DNA from: Hofstenia miamia
Lineage: Eukaryota > Xenacoelomorpha > Acoela
Reading direction: 5' to 3'
Assembly: GCA_004352715.1 (NCBI GenBank)
Contig: SCFE01000038.1
Span: forward strand, 696,852 to 760,851
Length of the DNA: 64,000 bases
The notes beneath the pieces are model-generated. The model was given only the letters and a program-made list of their open reading frames with translations, had not been told where the DNA came from and did no database searches. Shown piece by piece: positions 14,258 to 26,078 of this stretch. Both the position numbers and the translations under genes were made by a program. Positions within the stretch are counted from its first letter, which is position 1. Every line of letters begins with the position of its first letter.

Positions 14258-15560
14258 TTTAGAAGAAGAAGAAAAATCTATATTCAGAAATTGTTTTAAC
14301 AATAAATAGAAATACTGATAACAAATTCTGAAAGCGGCAAAGAAAGTAATACAAAACTAAACAAAAAAACGAAAAAAGCGAATATTTACAAATAAAAAGT
14401 GGTTAACTTGGGCTATGGCGATTGCTAGTTTCTATTAATAGAGTAATCAGGATTATAAAATTTATAACCTCGCCATTTCAGTTTTTTTATATTATAAGTG
14501 CAAAAATATTTTTTAATATTCATTTTAAAGTTTTTTAATTTACTTATTTGTTTAATGTATTTTGGTAATTCATTCCACATATTTATAGCTGTGTTTAGAA
14601 ATGAATTTTTCATTATTCGTTTCTTATACCTAATAGGTTGAATTATGTGTGTTCTTTTATTTTGTTTATTGACTAATTTTGCAGCAAGAAAGTCATTTTT
14701 GTAGTATGGGAAAGTATTGTTAACTATTTTGAAGAACGTCGTTAAGACATTTATATGGATGTAACATTGCGGATGTAAAAATAATTTTGAAATTNNNNNN
14801 NNNNNNNNNNNNNNNNNNNNNNNNNNNNNNNNNNNNNNNNNNNNNNNNNNNNNNNNNNNNNNNNNNNNNNNNNNNNNNNNNNNNNNNNNNNNNNNNNNNN
14901 NNNNNNNNNNNNNNNNNNCATTATTCTGAGTTTTTTTGGTATTTTCGGATGAAAGAATATATTTTTCTGGGCAGCATATATCCAAATAGAAAAGTAAAGT
15001 TTTTGTAAAATGTGATAGCATTTCATTAGGTGTTAATGATGAATATATCGAATTCCAGTTTTCGATTTTTAAATACTGTCGAAGTTTTTCGACATTTTCT
15101 GTTGATTTTTCTCGTATTTTTATCCAAGATTTAGAGGGTTTACAAACTTTTAGAATATTCGAATAAGTAGCTATAAGGCAGTGATCTGAGTATGGAAATT
15201 CAAAACAAAAATAATTATAAGACGAAGAATTTTCTGATATCATGAAATAGTCAATAAGCGTTTTACTATTAGCAGAAATTCTAGAAGGAATTTTTTTATT
15301 TATTAGTGAAATATTGAAAGTATTGAGAAAATTGCCAAGCTTACTTTTTTCGTTATTGTTTAGAAGATTTACATTCCAGTCTCCCATTACCATTATATTC
15401 GTGTTATAACCCAGAGCAGTAGAAAATTAATCTTCAATTTGTAAGAAACAATTATTTATATAAGTTTTATTTGGACAATAAGAGATATTGAATAATTGAC
15501 TATTAATAATTTTGTCTGGGTTTCGAATTTCAACCCAAAGACTTTCATAAGTTGAATCTT
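14258..15560 (-). pseudogene. Non-LTR retrotransposon, endonuclease and C-terminal parts
   Basis: On the minus strand, the frame from 15393 to about 14919 carries the C-terminal half of an APE endonuclease: 'GDWNVNLL' (the D-x-N motif) and 'YSDHCLI' (the catalytic D-H motif). After a 124-N gap (14795-14918) the same frame continues with the last ~120 residues of the RT polyprotein ('NTAINMWNELPKYI'). The RT core between them is absent or in the gap, and true spacing would need more than 1 kb, so the gap is under-sized or the copy is internally deleted. The 3' end has a TTC-rich tail (about 14261-14275 on the plus strand as GAAGAAGAAG). The left end of the endonuclease is interrupted near 15566 by a MITE-like insertion. 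Confidence 0.75.
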
Positions 15561-15565
15561 TTGCT

Positions 15566-15767
15566 CAAGCTTGTAGCCAGACCAAATCCCCAGGGGGGCA
15601 CACCTATGACGTAATGATATATTGAAAGCTGATTAGTGGTGTGTTTTTAAATGTTCAAAGGGGGGACCCTTTTATATTTTTTTGGCACTACTGCTTACAT
15701 TTTTCTCAGGGGGCACAGATTTTCCCAGGGGGGGCGGTGCCCCCTGCCCCCTGTGGCTACAGCCTTG
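15566..15767. mobile_element. MITE-like insertion with imperfect inverted ends
   Basis: The left end reads CAAGCTTGTAGCCA and the right end, reverse complemented, CAAGGCTGTAGCCA: 12 of 14 bases match as terminal inverted repeats. The roughly 200 bp interior is far richer in G and C runs than its surroundings (several GGGGGG tracts). It interrupts the endonuclease of the neighbouring retrotransposon: the second copy at 17.5 kb continues past this point without it. No target duplication is visible because the right flank does not resume the host element. It is probably a non-autonomous DNA transposon, hAT-like by its ends; this is inference. Confidence 0.45.
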
Positions 15768-16026
15768 CCCTCCAAATCTTTAAAGCTGTACTTCCCACTG
15801 TTTCTTGTTCAACACAAAAACATTTGGTTCTCACAGTTTAAGAGCAGAATTTTCTTGCAATAGTCTGTAAGTATGTATCCAGTTCGACAGGACAATCACT
15901 CGGCCACATTTGGAGTACTAGGAATCAACTCCGAGTTTAGCAACATCTTTTTTTGTTTTAACTGTCAAGATGTTTTCCGCGTAATCTTTAGTAACATCAG
16001 TTTCCTTTCAGCGAAATTGCGAAAAN

Positions 16027-17600
16027 GTCGCTCGTAGAAATACCTTTACGAAAACCATATTGTGTTTTGGAGTAGAGATCATGTTTACAAAGATGCTCGT
16101 TAATTTGATTAAAAAGAATTCGTTCAAAAATTTTGCTGATTGGAGAAGGGATCGAAATGGGTCTATAATTTTCGCAATCTTCGGGATCATTTCTTTTAAA
16201 TAATGGTGTTATATTTGCCAATTTTAATTCATCTGGAAAAAAGGAGTGTCTTATACAATTATTTAAAATGTAGCATATTGGTTCAGCTATTAAGTCACCT
16301 GAGAGTTTTAGGAACCACGTTGGTATTAGAAAGGGTCAACTGGATTTATTTTTTGAACATTGTATCGACGAAAAAACGAAAAGAGAAAGAGGTTGGAGTT
16401 CTTTTGAGTTTATTAAGGCAAAAAGGTACATTCATTGAAAGCATTGCAGATTTCTTTCTTATTTGCAATGGATTTATCTTTATAGTATATTCTTTCTATT
16501 TAGCAAATTTTTAACAAATTCCCACTTATTTTTTTGGGAAGAAAGACTTTGATACTGAAAACGGAAATAATTATTACTTGCTTCGCTTATAGCAATATTG
16601 CATAAATTTCGTGCAGATTTATAAGCATTATGATTTTCCAGTGTTTGGGCATTTAAGTATTTTTTCCATTTCTGTTTCTTTATTTCGATTAAATCGATGC
16701 ATTTAGAATCAATACATGGCTTTGAAACATTATTTTGAGTTTATTTGGAATATTCGGATGAAAGAATATATTTTTCTGGGCAGCATATATCCAAATAGAA
16801 AAGTAAAGTTTTTGTAAAATTTGATAGCATTTCATTAGGTGTAAATGATGAATATATGTAATTCCAGTTTTCGTTTTTTAAATACTGTCGAAGTTTTTCG
16901 ACATTTTCTGCTGATTTTTCTCGTATTTTTATCCAAGATTTAGAGGGTTTACAAACTTTTAGAATATTCGAATAAGTAGCTATAAGGCAGTGATCTGAGT
17001 ATGGAAATTCAAAACAAAAATAATTATAAGACGAAGCATTTTCTGATATCATGAAATAGTCAATAAGCGTTTTACTATTAACAGAAATTCTAGAAGGAAT
17101 TTTTTTATTTATTAGTGAAATATTGAAAGTATTGAGAAAATTGCCAAGCTTACTTTTTTNATTCGAATAAGTAGCTATAAGGCAGTGATCTGAGTATGGA
17201 AATTCAAAACAAAAATAATTATAAGACGAAGAATTTTCTGATATCATGAAATAGTCAATAAGCGTTTTACTATTAGCAGAAATTCTAGAAGGAATTTTTT
17301 TATTTATTAGTGAAATATTGAAAGTATTGAGAAAATTGCCAAGCTTACTTTTTTCGTTATTGTTTAGAAGATTTACATTCCAGTCTCCCATTACCATTAT
17401 ATTCGTGTTATAACTCAGAGCAGTAGAAAATTCATCTTCCATTTGTAAGAAAAAGTTATTTATATAAGTTTTATTTGGACAATAAGAGATATTTAATAAT
17501 TGACTATTAAAATTTTTGTCTGGGTTTTGAATTTCAACCCAAAGACTTTCATAAGTTGAATCTTTTGCTATATCTGTCCTAAGTTTTGGTTTAAGTATTT
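16027..17600 (-). pseudogene. Non-LTR retrotransposon, endonuclease to RT N-terminus
   Basis: Read from 17600 down to 16027: APE endonuclease C-terminal half with D-W-N and 'YSDHCLIA' motifs, the linker ('CIDSKCIDLIEIKKQKW', about 16700), a stretch with stops (about 16350-16500), then the RT start 'ITPLFKRNDPEDCENYRPIS' and 'TQYGFRKGISTSD' (16221-16027). It breaks off at a single N (16026) just after the FGFRKG-type block. At 17160 a single N separates two near-identical copies of the endonuclease segment (16741-17159 and 17161-17442), which looks like an unresolved contig overlap, not biology. The element is the same family as the 14.3-15.6 kb copy (almost identical protein over the shared part). 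Confidence 0.75.
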
Positions 17601-17609
17601 TAGGTATTT

Positions 17610-17770
17610 ATGAAATCAATACTTATAAAATCAACATTACAATGATTATTTTTTGGGTGATCGATACTGGAAGACTTGTACAATGGTTGATGCTGAGGAT
17701 AACACTATTTAATGAGTTTATGTTCCAGATGTCACATATTAGGCATGAATTGCTTGAACCCTAACCGCTA
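17610..17770. repeat. Dispersed repeat, copy 1
   Basis: The sequence around GATACTGG..GACTTGTACAA..GGTTGA..GATGTCACA..TTAG reappears at about 61140-61250 with scattered differences and the same order of blocks. It probably belongs to the 5' region of the adjacent minus-strand retrotransposon or to an unclassified repeat family. Confidence 0.5.
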
Positions 17771-18590
17771 TGTCTTTATAATAGATATTTTTATATCTAT
17801 GCATATGTAAAAAAGATGAAAACATTTTTCGAAAATAATACAGAATCACTGGAATACTTATTCAAAAATTAAATTGCCTCTTACTATTTTGGGAAAGATC
17901 TTCACTAGAATTATACAAAAATTTCAATGAAAGAACTAAGACTTAACACAAAATCAAATTTCAGAAGAAAATGGGTGAAAAATCGCTTACCAATTTTACA
18001 ATTGATTTATGAAACAAGGTCCATTCAGATTTTAATAAATTTATGGAATCTATTGATATTTAATTAAAGAAAAGACGACAAAATTATTTGGCAAATTATA
18101 GAAAAAATACAAAAAATCGAAAATCAACAAATTAAAGCTTCAATGACAATAAACTTTCAAAACCAAGATGATCATAAAGTATTTTACAACTAAGTTAATT
18201 TGTATACTTTTATATTTTTTATGTCTTTTTAAATATCAATCACTATAATTGTAAAAACAAAAGGATTAATACATACTAAACGTTGATAACGTAGTTAATA
18301 TAAGGGTATGCTCAATTAATACCATCGCTTGCTTTACCACAGTGACTTGTGTACAGAAGTAATTTAATAAAGGTATGAAAAAATTGAGAAGTTCTGACTC
18401 CTCAAATATAATAGATAATCCGGAGAGGATAAAATAAATGCAAATCGGGTCAGGGCAGGGTAATCCTTGTATCTATGTGTTCTTTATTTGATTTTCGTTT
18501 TATATTTTTGATATATTTCAATACCTTGTTAATAAAGTTATTGATGATTTATCCACATTCTGAATAATATAAAAATAATTTATATTTTGA
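17771..18590. other. AT-rich stretch, faint retroelement traces only
   Basis: A plus-strand run at about 17950-18110 translates to a basic, arginine/lysine-rich segment ('RRKWVKNRLPILQLIYE') that could be a retroelement C-terminus, but it is too decayed to call. Confidence 0.3.
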
Positions 18591-18599
18591 AAAGCAGCT

Positions 18600-19685
18600 G
18601 AAACTTGGCAGTACTATAGCTTACACATCGCTGACTACCGAGAGAACAAGAAAATTCTATATTTTGCTGCTGACGTCAAGAAATTGATCCTAGTACCAAT
18701 AAATTTGAAAAATATATGTTCTCATAATAAACTAGTGCTGAAATTTGTCAGGGTCATAGCTAAATATAAACTACTCAATGAATATGTAATACATAAACAA
18801 ACACTTCCGAAAGAACTTATTGGTCACAGAATGAAATTAATTGGTTTTGTGGAAAAAATGATCATAAAATTAATACCACGCAAGTGTTTGTGTGAAGTGT
18901 CTGTGACTGGTACTCCATCAGTTTCATGTTTGCTGCATAATTGGTTCTAACGGGCATAATGGAACATAGGATTCTATTAAAAATGAGATAATAAAAAATT
19001 TAAAAATATTGGTTTTTCTCTTAACAGTGCTCAACTTATATTTAATTACTTAAGTAAAAGACGCCAGCGACTTAAGTTAAATGATACTTTTCCATATTTG
19101 TTGTCAATCAATAATGGTGTTCCTCAAGAAATCATATTATAGGCCCACTGCTTTTTAATCTTTGTTAATGACATAAAGGAAACGATTGATTGAGAAATAA
19201 CACAATATGCCGATGATACATCTATTTACTATGGAAACCAATCTTTAGATGACACTGTAAAAGTTATTGAATCGAATTGTATGAAATTGAGCAACTATTT
19301 TAGCATACATAGATTACGTATTAACACGAAAAAACTGAATTTTGCATAATGGAACCGTTTAGAAAAGAACGGACATCTCTGACTTCTTGATTAACTTCAA
19401 TAATGCATCTATTACACCTGTTAAAAAATTTAAATATCTAGAAGTAACAATAGATTCAAAGCTTAATTTCAGATCGCAAATAAATACTATTATTTTTAAA
19501 TGGATGTTGGTATTAGAAATATATCCCATGTTTCCCAACAGTTGCCCCCAATTACAATAATTCAAATGTTTCATGCTTACGCTATGAGCAATCTAAGCTA
19601 TGCTAATATTTTATATACTAATATACACAGTTTATTGCTAAAAAAAGCTTGGAATACAACTAAAATGGGCATTAAAAGTTTGTGA
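18600..19685 (+). pseudogene. Decayed non-LTR reverse transcriptase
   Basis: Blocks appear in order but in changing frames: 'YLSKRRQRLKLNDT' (about 19045-19095), a degraded 'GVPQ' and 'GPLLFNLFVNDI' block (about 19110-19175), the Y-A-D-D box in 'ITQYADDTSIYYGN' (about 19198-19240), 'LSNYFSIHRLRINTKK' (about 19285-19335) and the thumb 'VKKFKYLEVTIDSKLNF' (about 19420-19470), followed by a C-terminal segment to 19685. Several frameshifts and stops separate them. The order and spacing fit one plus-strand RT of CR1/Jockey type, clearly dead. Confidence 0.7.
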
Positions 19686-19749
19686 TAAAAACTCTTCTAA
19701 AACAAAAGATTATATTTATAAATCTATTCTTTGGATTTTTCCAATTGAG

Positions 19750-21030
19750 CTTCAAATTTTACATTTTAAATTGTTCTAAGTTCCCAATAACCTCAACCAA
19801 TCTATCATTTCCATCGAAAAAAACTATCAACAATTTCAAAGTTTTCATCAGCAAAAATTGATTTGATATTATTGTAGCTAACATCAACGTCATTAACTGC
19901 CATATTATGTGTTGGTTCCCCAATAGGGTGTTGAGGGTGGGGGACACCTTGGTTAGTTGTGCGGATAGTAGAACATTCGCTACCAACAGAAGTAGTGTCT
20001 TCTTCCTGTCAGAAAATTTATTACCCAATTATAACAAACGGATTTAGAGTGGGGAAATGCTGATTAATTCTGAAAGGATACTTCTATTTGAAAGCGTGTC
20101 AAATGCTCTGGATATATCCAAAGCTATGATGTGGACGTAATCGTAATTTTGGTGCAAATTATGAGCTTCAGTGGAAATTTTTATGCCAGCAGCGGTAGTT
20201 GAACAAGATTTCCTAAATGTAAATTGATTTTCTCATAAAAAAGATTGGTAGGGTTCATCAAGATAAGTTTTGATGATAATTTGCTCAGCATATCTTGCAA
20301 CTATATTGGTAATAGATACAGGGCGATAGCGGTAGTCTTTTGGCTGTTTTTGTCTTTGATGCAGGGAAAGTTCCAATTTCAGGATTATACTCAGAATATG
20401 AGGCATGGGTTCAGTCAACCATTCTGCATTCTCGGCATTGAGCCAGTAGCTATTATCATCAGAACTTGATGTGAGTTTTTTTACAGAATTAGAAAAGTAT
20501 ACACTTGGAAGACGTTCAATTGAGGGCAATCGCTTTGATAATCTTTTTAACAACGATTGCATCAGTGTTTTTCGAGATACTATAATAAAAAAATTCAGCT
20601 TTTCAGTAATAAATCAGATCTTGTAATCATTTGATTTGCATTTACTTGTAAGTTCATTGGCGTGGGGTCACCATTTAAGAGATTCTTTCTCGCAATGCGA
20701 CTTGGCATTTCCAAGAATAACCGGTAGTAATTGCTTTGAGACTTCATTAGCTGCGGAACTGTCTCCAACTTTAGACAATTTATCTTTCTTTGCAACAACT
20801 TGGTTAGAGGAATTGTCAGATGCGAGTCCTTGTTGGTCATAATATAATGCTTTAAAAATTTGAAAGTTGAAATTAAAATCTATCTGAGATTGATGGAGTA
20901 GGCTATTGTGAACGCGATGTTTTCCTACGTTTATAAAGCGCATATAGTGGCCATCTTCTTGAACCAAGTTCGCCCGTATATTTCCGAGACATTGCTTCCA
21001 ATGAATTTCATATTTTGTAATATTATACAT
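19750..21030 (-). pseudogene. Decayed reverse transcriptase on the minus strand
   Basis: Minus-strand blocks: a charged leader frame (21030-20668), then 'PKDYRYRPVSITNIVARYAE' (about 20350-20290), 'FTFRKSCSTTAAGIKISTEA' (about 20230-20170), the first aspartate block 'IIALDISRAFDTLSNR' (about 20130-20080), and 'NFLTGRR' plus 'NQGVP' remnants (about 20000-19940). Frame changes and stops occur between blocks. This RT differs clearly from the 14-17 kb family, so it is a separate retroelement lineage. Confidence 0.65.
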
Positions 21031-21705
21031 ATCGACTCTTTCTCAAAGCCGTTTCTGAGAAGATCTAGGTAAACACATATGCCCAGTTTTTGCTGTCAAG
21101 ATTTTGAAGATTACTGACCAAGAAGTCTTTTTCAATACAGCGAATCATATATTTTCAATAATAGTAACTTTTTTTGCAATAACAAATAAAAATATTTGCT
21201 AAATTTGCATAGAAACTAAGTTGTAATTTATCTACGCAGCCAAAGATGCAGTTTTTCAATAATTTAATCTTTAGTTAGTACTTTCTAAGGCATTCCTGAA
21301 AATCCCAGAGGAAGCTGGATATAAAACAGGTGCTGTCATTGGGAATTGGTTAGGATTAGGAGGGACCATTCAGTTTCATGTGAATGGGAGACATGAAAAA
21401 ATTTCAGTGACACCGGAACTAACATAAGTCTTGGCAATAAATGAGGAAACTGGGATTCTTATGGCATGGGATCACTTGACAAGAAAATTTCATCATAACT
21501 GGCACGTAACGGAGCTGGGATCAAATAATAGGATCAATTGGGACTGTGATTTATAAAATTCTGGTCTTGTACAAACCTAAAATAGATTCCGCTCTCATCT
21601 ACATTTAATCCTCCAAATCGGAACTATTAATGACAATAAATTTGTTGGCGATTTTTCTTGACCAAATTATGCCGAATTTTGGCTTATTTAATTAGTTTTT
21701 AGGGT
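21031..21705. other. AT-rich stretch, nothing recognised
   Basis: No gene, RNA or repeat that I can support lies between the minus-strand RT remnant and the hAT insertion. Confidence 0.4.
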
Positions 21706-21713
21706 ATGGATAT
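21706..21713. repeat. 8 bp target-site duplication, left copy
   Basis: ATGGATAT directly precedes the left hAT terminus and is repeated exactly after the right terminus (26291-26298). An 8 bp duplication is the hallmark of hAT integration. Confidence 0.9.
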
Positions 21714-22335
21714 TAGTGCTGGATCCGGTCCGGTTAATCCGGTTAAAATCTGGTTGAAGAATTCTATATTTTTATTTTCAAAATTTCTTGACTACAATTG
21801 TTGCAGTGTCATAAAACAATAGATATAGTGGCAAAAAATGCAAGGGTTCCTAAATCTAGTCCTAATCGACATTTGAAAAAAATTATCAAATTTTGGAAAA
21901 AATAATTCAACGACTACAATATGTTTGAATTCGCATTGTTGTTGCTAGTAGAGCTGAGTTCAGGACAGGATAAAAACAGGACAGTATAAAAGGATAATTT
22001 TAAAATATGGATAAAATCAGGATAACAGGACAATTCAATTTTATCCTGTATTAAAATAGTATAATTACAGTACAATGGGTAGTTCGAAATTGAATTACGA
22101 ATTGTTTCGGTATTTCTAAGCTTATATTATTCTTAAGGATCACGTGCTCGCTGTGAGGAAGTGGCCTTTAGTTCTTAACTGTTTAAATCTCTAGCAAGCG
22201 CATAAAGCTAATACATATTAATCAAACATCCTGTTTCACAAATAAACATATTTAATTTCCTTCGATCTTTTCCTTTATACATCATCAGCTAATGTCTTGT
22301 ATTTACTTTAGTATTCTTAACACACTGTTACAAGA

Positions 22336-23577
22336 ATGACATCGAAGCGCTCAATGCATAGACAGTTCAAGAACAAATTTTTCTATAAAGATGATGAACC
22401 AAATCATGTTTTTTGCTTTGAATGCGGCAAAAACTAACTCACAATAATTCTTCTAGAGTCGCTAATCTTAAGTATTATTGGGATAACATTCATCAAGGCA
22501 GAAATTTGGCAAGCAGCTCAAATATGATATCCACACTGACTCTCATTTTGTGTTTACGTCTAAGTTGTCACCAGTAGTGCAAGACAAATTAACGAAAAGA
22601 CTTAGTCTTTGGTTTGCAGTCTGGTCGACCAACCAACATGGTTGAAGATGTTGGCTTCAAAAGCTGTTTGGAAATAGTTTTAGTCAAAAATGTTATCATG
22701 CCAACACGGAAAACTGTTGTTAAATATCANNNNNNNNNNNNNNNNNNNNNTGCAGTCTGGTCGACCAACCAACATGGTTGAAGATGTTGGCTTCAAAAGC
22801 TGTTTGGAAATAGTTTCAGTCAAAAATGTTATCATGCCGACACGGAAAACTGTTGTTAAATATCAACAAGTTCTGTAAGAGAAGATGCGAAAAGAGATTG
22901 AAAAAACTCCAGAGAAGGCATATAATCTTAGTATTACTTGCGATTACTGGACAAGTGTGGCCAATAAATCGTATCTTGGTGTTACGTGTCATTGCGTTGA
23001 TGACTGGCTTTTATACTCTTGATGTCTTGGAGTTAGTCGCATTCACGAGTCTCACACAGGAGAGAATATTAAGGGCGATATTGAAAGGATTTTACAAGAC
23101 TGGAAAATTTTTCACAAGGTTAACGTTTTTGTGACCTATGCTGCAAGAAATATTCGAAAGGATTTGCGTCTCATAAATGATGAATCTGACGATAGCACAG
23201 AAAAGGTGTTAATTCCATGAAGTTCACTTCTGTGTTGTGCACATGCGCTCCACAACTTCATTAAGCAAGCTGTAAAAATTTCGGCTCCAACTTTTAAACT
23301 GATTGGTAAAATTCGCAAAGCTGTCTCTCACATGAATCGCAGTACATGTGATATGGATAAATTGCGAATGCACAGTGAATTTTGTGGTGAACTTCAAGAA
23401 GACGTTGCAACATGGTGGAATTCCACAAAGGCAATGCTTGAAAGTGTCTTAAGGAATAAGTATGCATTTGATGCTGCATTCCCTCATACGTTATCCGAGT
23501 TAGATTACTCTAAAATGATTGCAATTAAATCTGTTCTTGAACCATGTGAAAAGGTGTCGAAAATATTGAGGTTACGA
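22336..23577 (+). pseudogene. hAT-family (ZBED-like) transposase, broken
   Basis: The frame opens with ATG at 22336 and a BED-like zinc-finger start ('FYKDDEPNHVFCFECGKN', C-x2-C). A stop follows immediately and similarity moves between frames: 'RPTNMVEDVGFKSCLEIV' (about 22625-22680 and again after the N run), then 'LSITCDYWTSVANKSYLGV' (about 22925-22985), the conserved 'CCAHALHNFIKQAV' (about 23233-23275) and 'DVATWWNSTKAMLESVL' (about 23402-23452). These are the RNase H-like core blocks of hAT transposases, in the right order. The C-terminal dimerisation domain is absent: similarity ends at about 23577, where unrelated homopolymer-rich sequence begins. There are at least four disruptions, so the copy is non-functional. 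Part of the N-terminal region is duplicated across the 21-N gap (22617-22729 and 22751-22868). Confidence 0.8.
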
Positions 23578-23589
23578 AACTCAGGCTAC

Positions 23590-24285
23590 TCTTTCCTTTT
23601 TTTTCCATGCCCGGGAAAGTTTCGATTTTCACTCAAAACCCAAAAAACCCACCCCAAATGTATCATTTATTTTAAAGGGCAAAATTTCAGTGATTTCCCC
23701 CCTATGTTTTTTAATTTTTGTCTTTAAACTATTTTGGTAAAATATCAAAAGCTTTTGACATTTGATATAAAAGTTTTCATGTTTTTCCCGTAAAGGCGAA
23801 AATTTAATTTATGGGGAATTTTTTATACCCCCTGCCCCAAAAATTCAAAGTTTTCTGAGGGGCCCGCAGCAAAAAGTTTTTATCATGAAAGGGGAAAGGG
23901 TGACAGTTTTGACAGTGATAAAACCCCTGCTTTTTCCGATGTAAAAACATCATTTTTTCAAAAGCTTTAGCAAAATAAAATTTTTTTCTCAGGATGTAAG
24001 TGCCGATCCTTTCGCTTTGTGGCAATCAAACCAAAATAAATTTCCATATCTTTCGAAAGTTGCAGCATACATTCTGCATACACCGCAAATAGTGTTTCGA
24101 CTGAAAAAATTGTTTTGTCATCTGGGTTTATCATATCTAAAAAACGAAAACCCCTATCCGATGCAAAAATCAAAGTTTTTTGTTTCATTTGAGATTTGGG
24201 AGCTAAAAAATTATTTTTTTTTTTTTCCAAAAAAACTTTCCAATTTTTATTTTTCAAAATCTACGTTTATATTTTTTTTTATAAA
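23590..24285. other. Homopolymer-rich stretch inside the hAT element
   Basis: This segment is unusually rich in runs of C, G, A and T of 4-9 bases ('CCCCTGCCCC', 'GGGGAAAGGG', long T runs), unlike any other part of the window. It abuts a 1000-N gap. It may be low-quality consensus. No coding capacity is supported. Confidence 0.45.
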
Positions 24286-25285
24286 NNNNNNNNNNNNNNN
24301 NNNNNNNNNNNNNNNNNNNNNNNNNNNNNNNNNNNNNNNNNNNNNNNNNNNNNNNNNNNNNNNNNNNNNNNNNNNNNNNNNNNNNNNNNNNNNNNNNNNN
24401 NNNNNNNNNNNNNNNNNNNNNNNNNNNNNNNNNNNNNNNNNNNNNNNNNNNNNNNNNNNNNNNNNNNNNNNNNNNNNNNNNNNNNNNNNNNNNNNNNNNN
24501 NNNNNNNNNNNNNNNNNNNNNNNNNNNNNNNNNNNNNNNNNNNNNNNNNNNNNNNNNNNNNNNNNNNNNNNNNNNNNNNNNNNNNNNNNNNNNNNNNNNN
24601 NNNNNNNNNNNNNNNNNNNNNNNNNNNNNNNNNNNNNNNNNNNNNNNNNNNNNNNNNNNNNNNNNNNNNNNNNNNNNNNNNNNNNNNNNNNNNNNNNNNN
24701 NNNNNNNNNNNNNNNNNNNNNNNNNNNNNNNNNNNNNNNNNNNNNNNNNNNNNNNNNNNNNNNNNNNNNNNNNNNNNNNNNNNNNNNNNNNNNNNNNNNN
24801 NNNNNNNNNNNNNNNNNNNNNNNNNNNNNNNNNNNNNNNNNNNNNNNNNNNNNNNNNNNNNNNNNNNNNNNNNNNNNNNNNNNNNNNNNNNNNNNNNNNN
24901 NNNNNNNNNNNNNNNNNNNNNNNNNNNNNNNNNNNNNNNNNNNNNNNNNNNNNNNNNNNNNNNNNNNNNNNNNNNNNNNNNNNNNNNNNNNNNNNNNNNN
25001 NNNNNNNNNNNNNNNNNNNNNNNNNNNNNNNNNNNNNNNNNNNNNNNNNNNNNNNNNNNNNNNNNNNNNNNNNNNNNNNNNNNNNNNNNNNNNNNNNNNN
25101 NNNNNNNNNNNNNNNNNNNNNNNNNNNNNNNNNNNNNNNNNNNNNNNNNNNNNNNNNNNNNNNNNNNNNNNNNNNNNNNNNNNNNNNNNNNNNNNNNNNN
25201 NNNNNNNNNNNNNNNNNNNNNNNNNNNNNNNNNNNNNNNNNNNNNNNNNNNNNNNNNNNNNNNNNNNNNNNNNNNNNNNNNNNNN
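24286..25285. other. Assembly gap, 1000 N
   Basis: Fixed-size gap inside the hAT element. Confidence 1.
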
Positions 25286-26039
25286 ATAAATGGTCATAAC
25301 AATTTTGCTTTTTACGCATTTATTCTTGTATTAGTAGTTTCTATATTATACACTAGTCCGGTTAATCCGGTCAGGTTAAAACCAGTTAAACTGGGTAATC
25401 ACGTTAAAATCCGGTTAAAGAATTCTATTTTTTATTTTCAAAATTATTCATTACAATTTTTGCAGTGTTTCAAAACAATAGAAATTGTGGCAAGGAATGC
25501 AAGGGTTCTTCAATCTAGTCCTAATCGACATTTTGCCATTCAAATTAGGGAAGTGCAATAATGCGTGCACTATTTGAAAAAAAATATCAAATTTTGGAGA
25601 AAATAATGCAACGACTACAACATGTTTGAATTCGCATTGTTGTTGCTAGACTATATTTCAATTAGATAGAACCATCCACAAAGCTCTAAATTTCTTATTC
25701 TATTCCATTTTATGTAACTACATACATTTCTTTCATTATATTTTGATAGATTTTCCGTTCATTTTCATTGATGTTTGCTTTATAAAAATTTCATGTTAAA
25801 AATCACGAAGACAATATATATGTATATATATATATANNNNNNNNNNNNNNNNNNNNNNNNNNNNNNNNNNNNNNNNNNNNNNNNNNNNNNNNNNNNNNNN
25901 NNNNNNNNNNNNNNNNNNNNNNNNNNNNNNNNNNNNNNNNNNNNNNNNNNNNNNNNNNNNNNNNNNNNNNNNNNNNNNNTTCATTTTCATTGATGTTTGT
26001 TTTATAAAAATTTCATGTTAAAAATCACGAAGACGATAC

Positions 26040-26078
<39 letters not shown>

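Noticed and set aside
18684-18950. 88-codon plus-strand frame near an RT fossil
   Set aside because: It does not align with any RT block and lies in decayed sequence.
24017-25561. Long open frames across 24.0-25.6 kb and similar ones at 41.4, 58.4 and 61.7 kb
   Set aside because: They consist almost wholly of unknown residues from N gaps.
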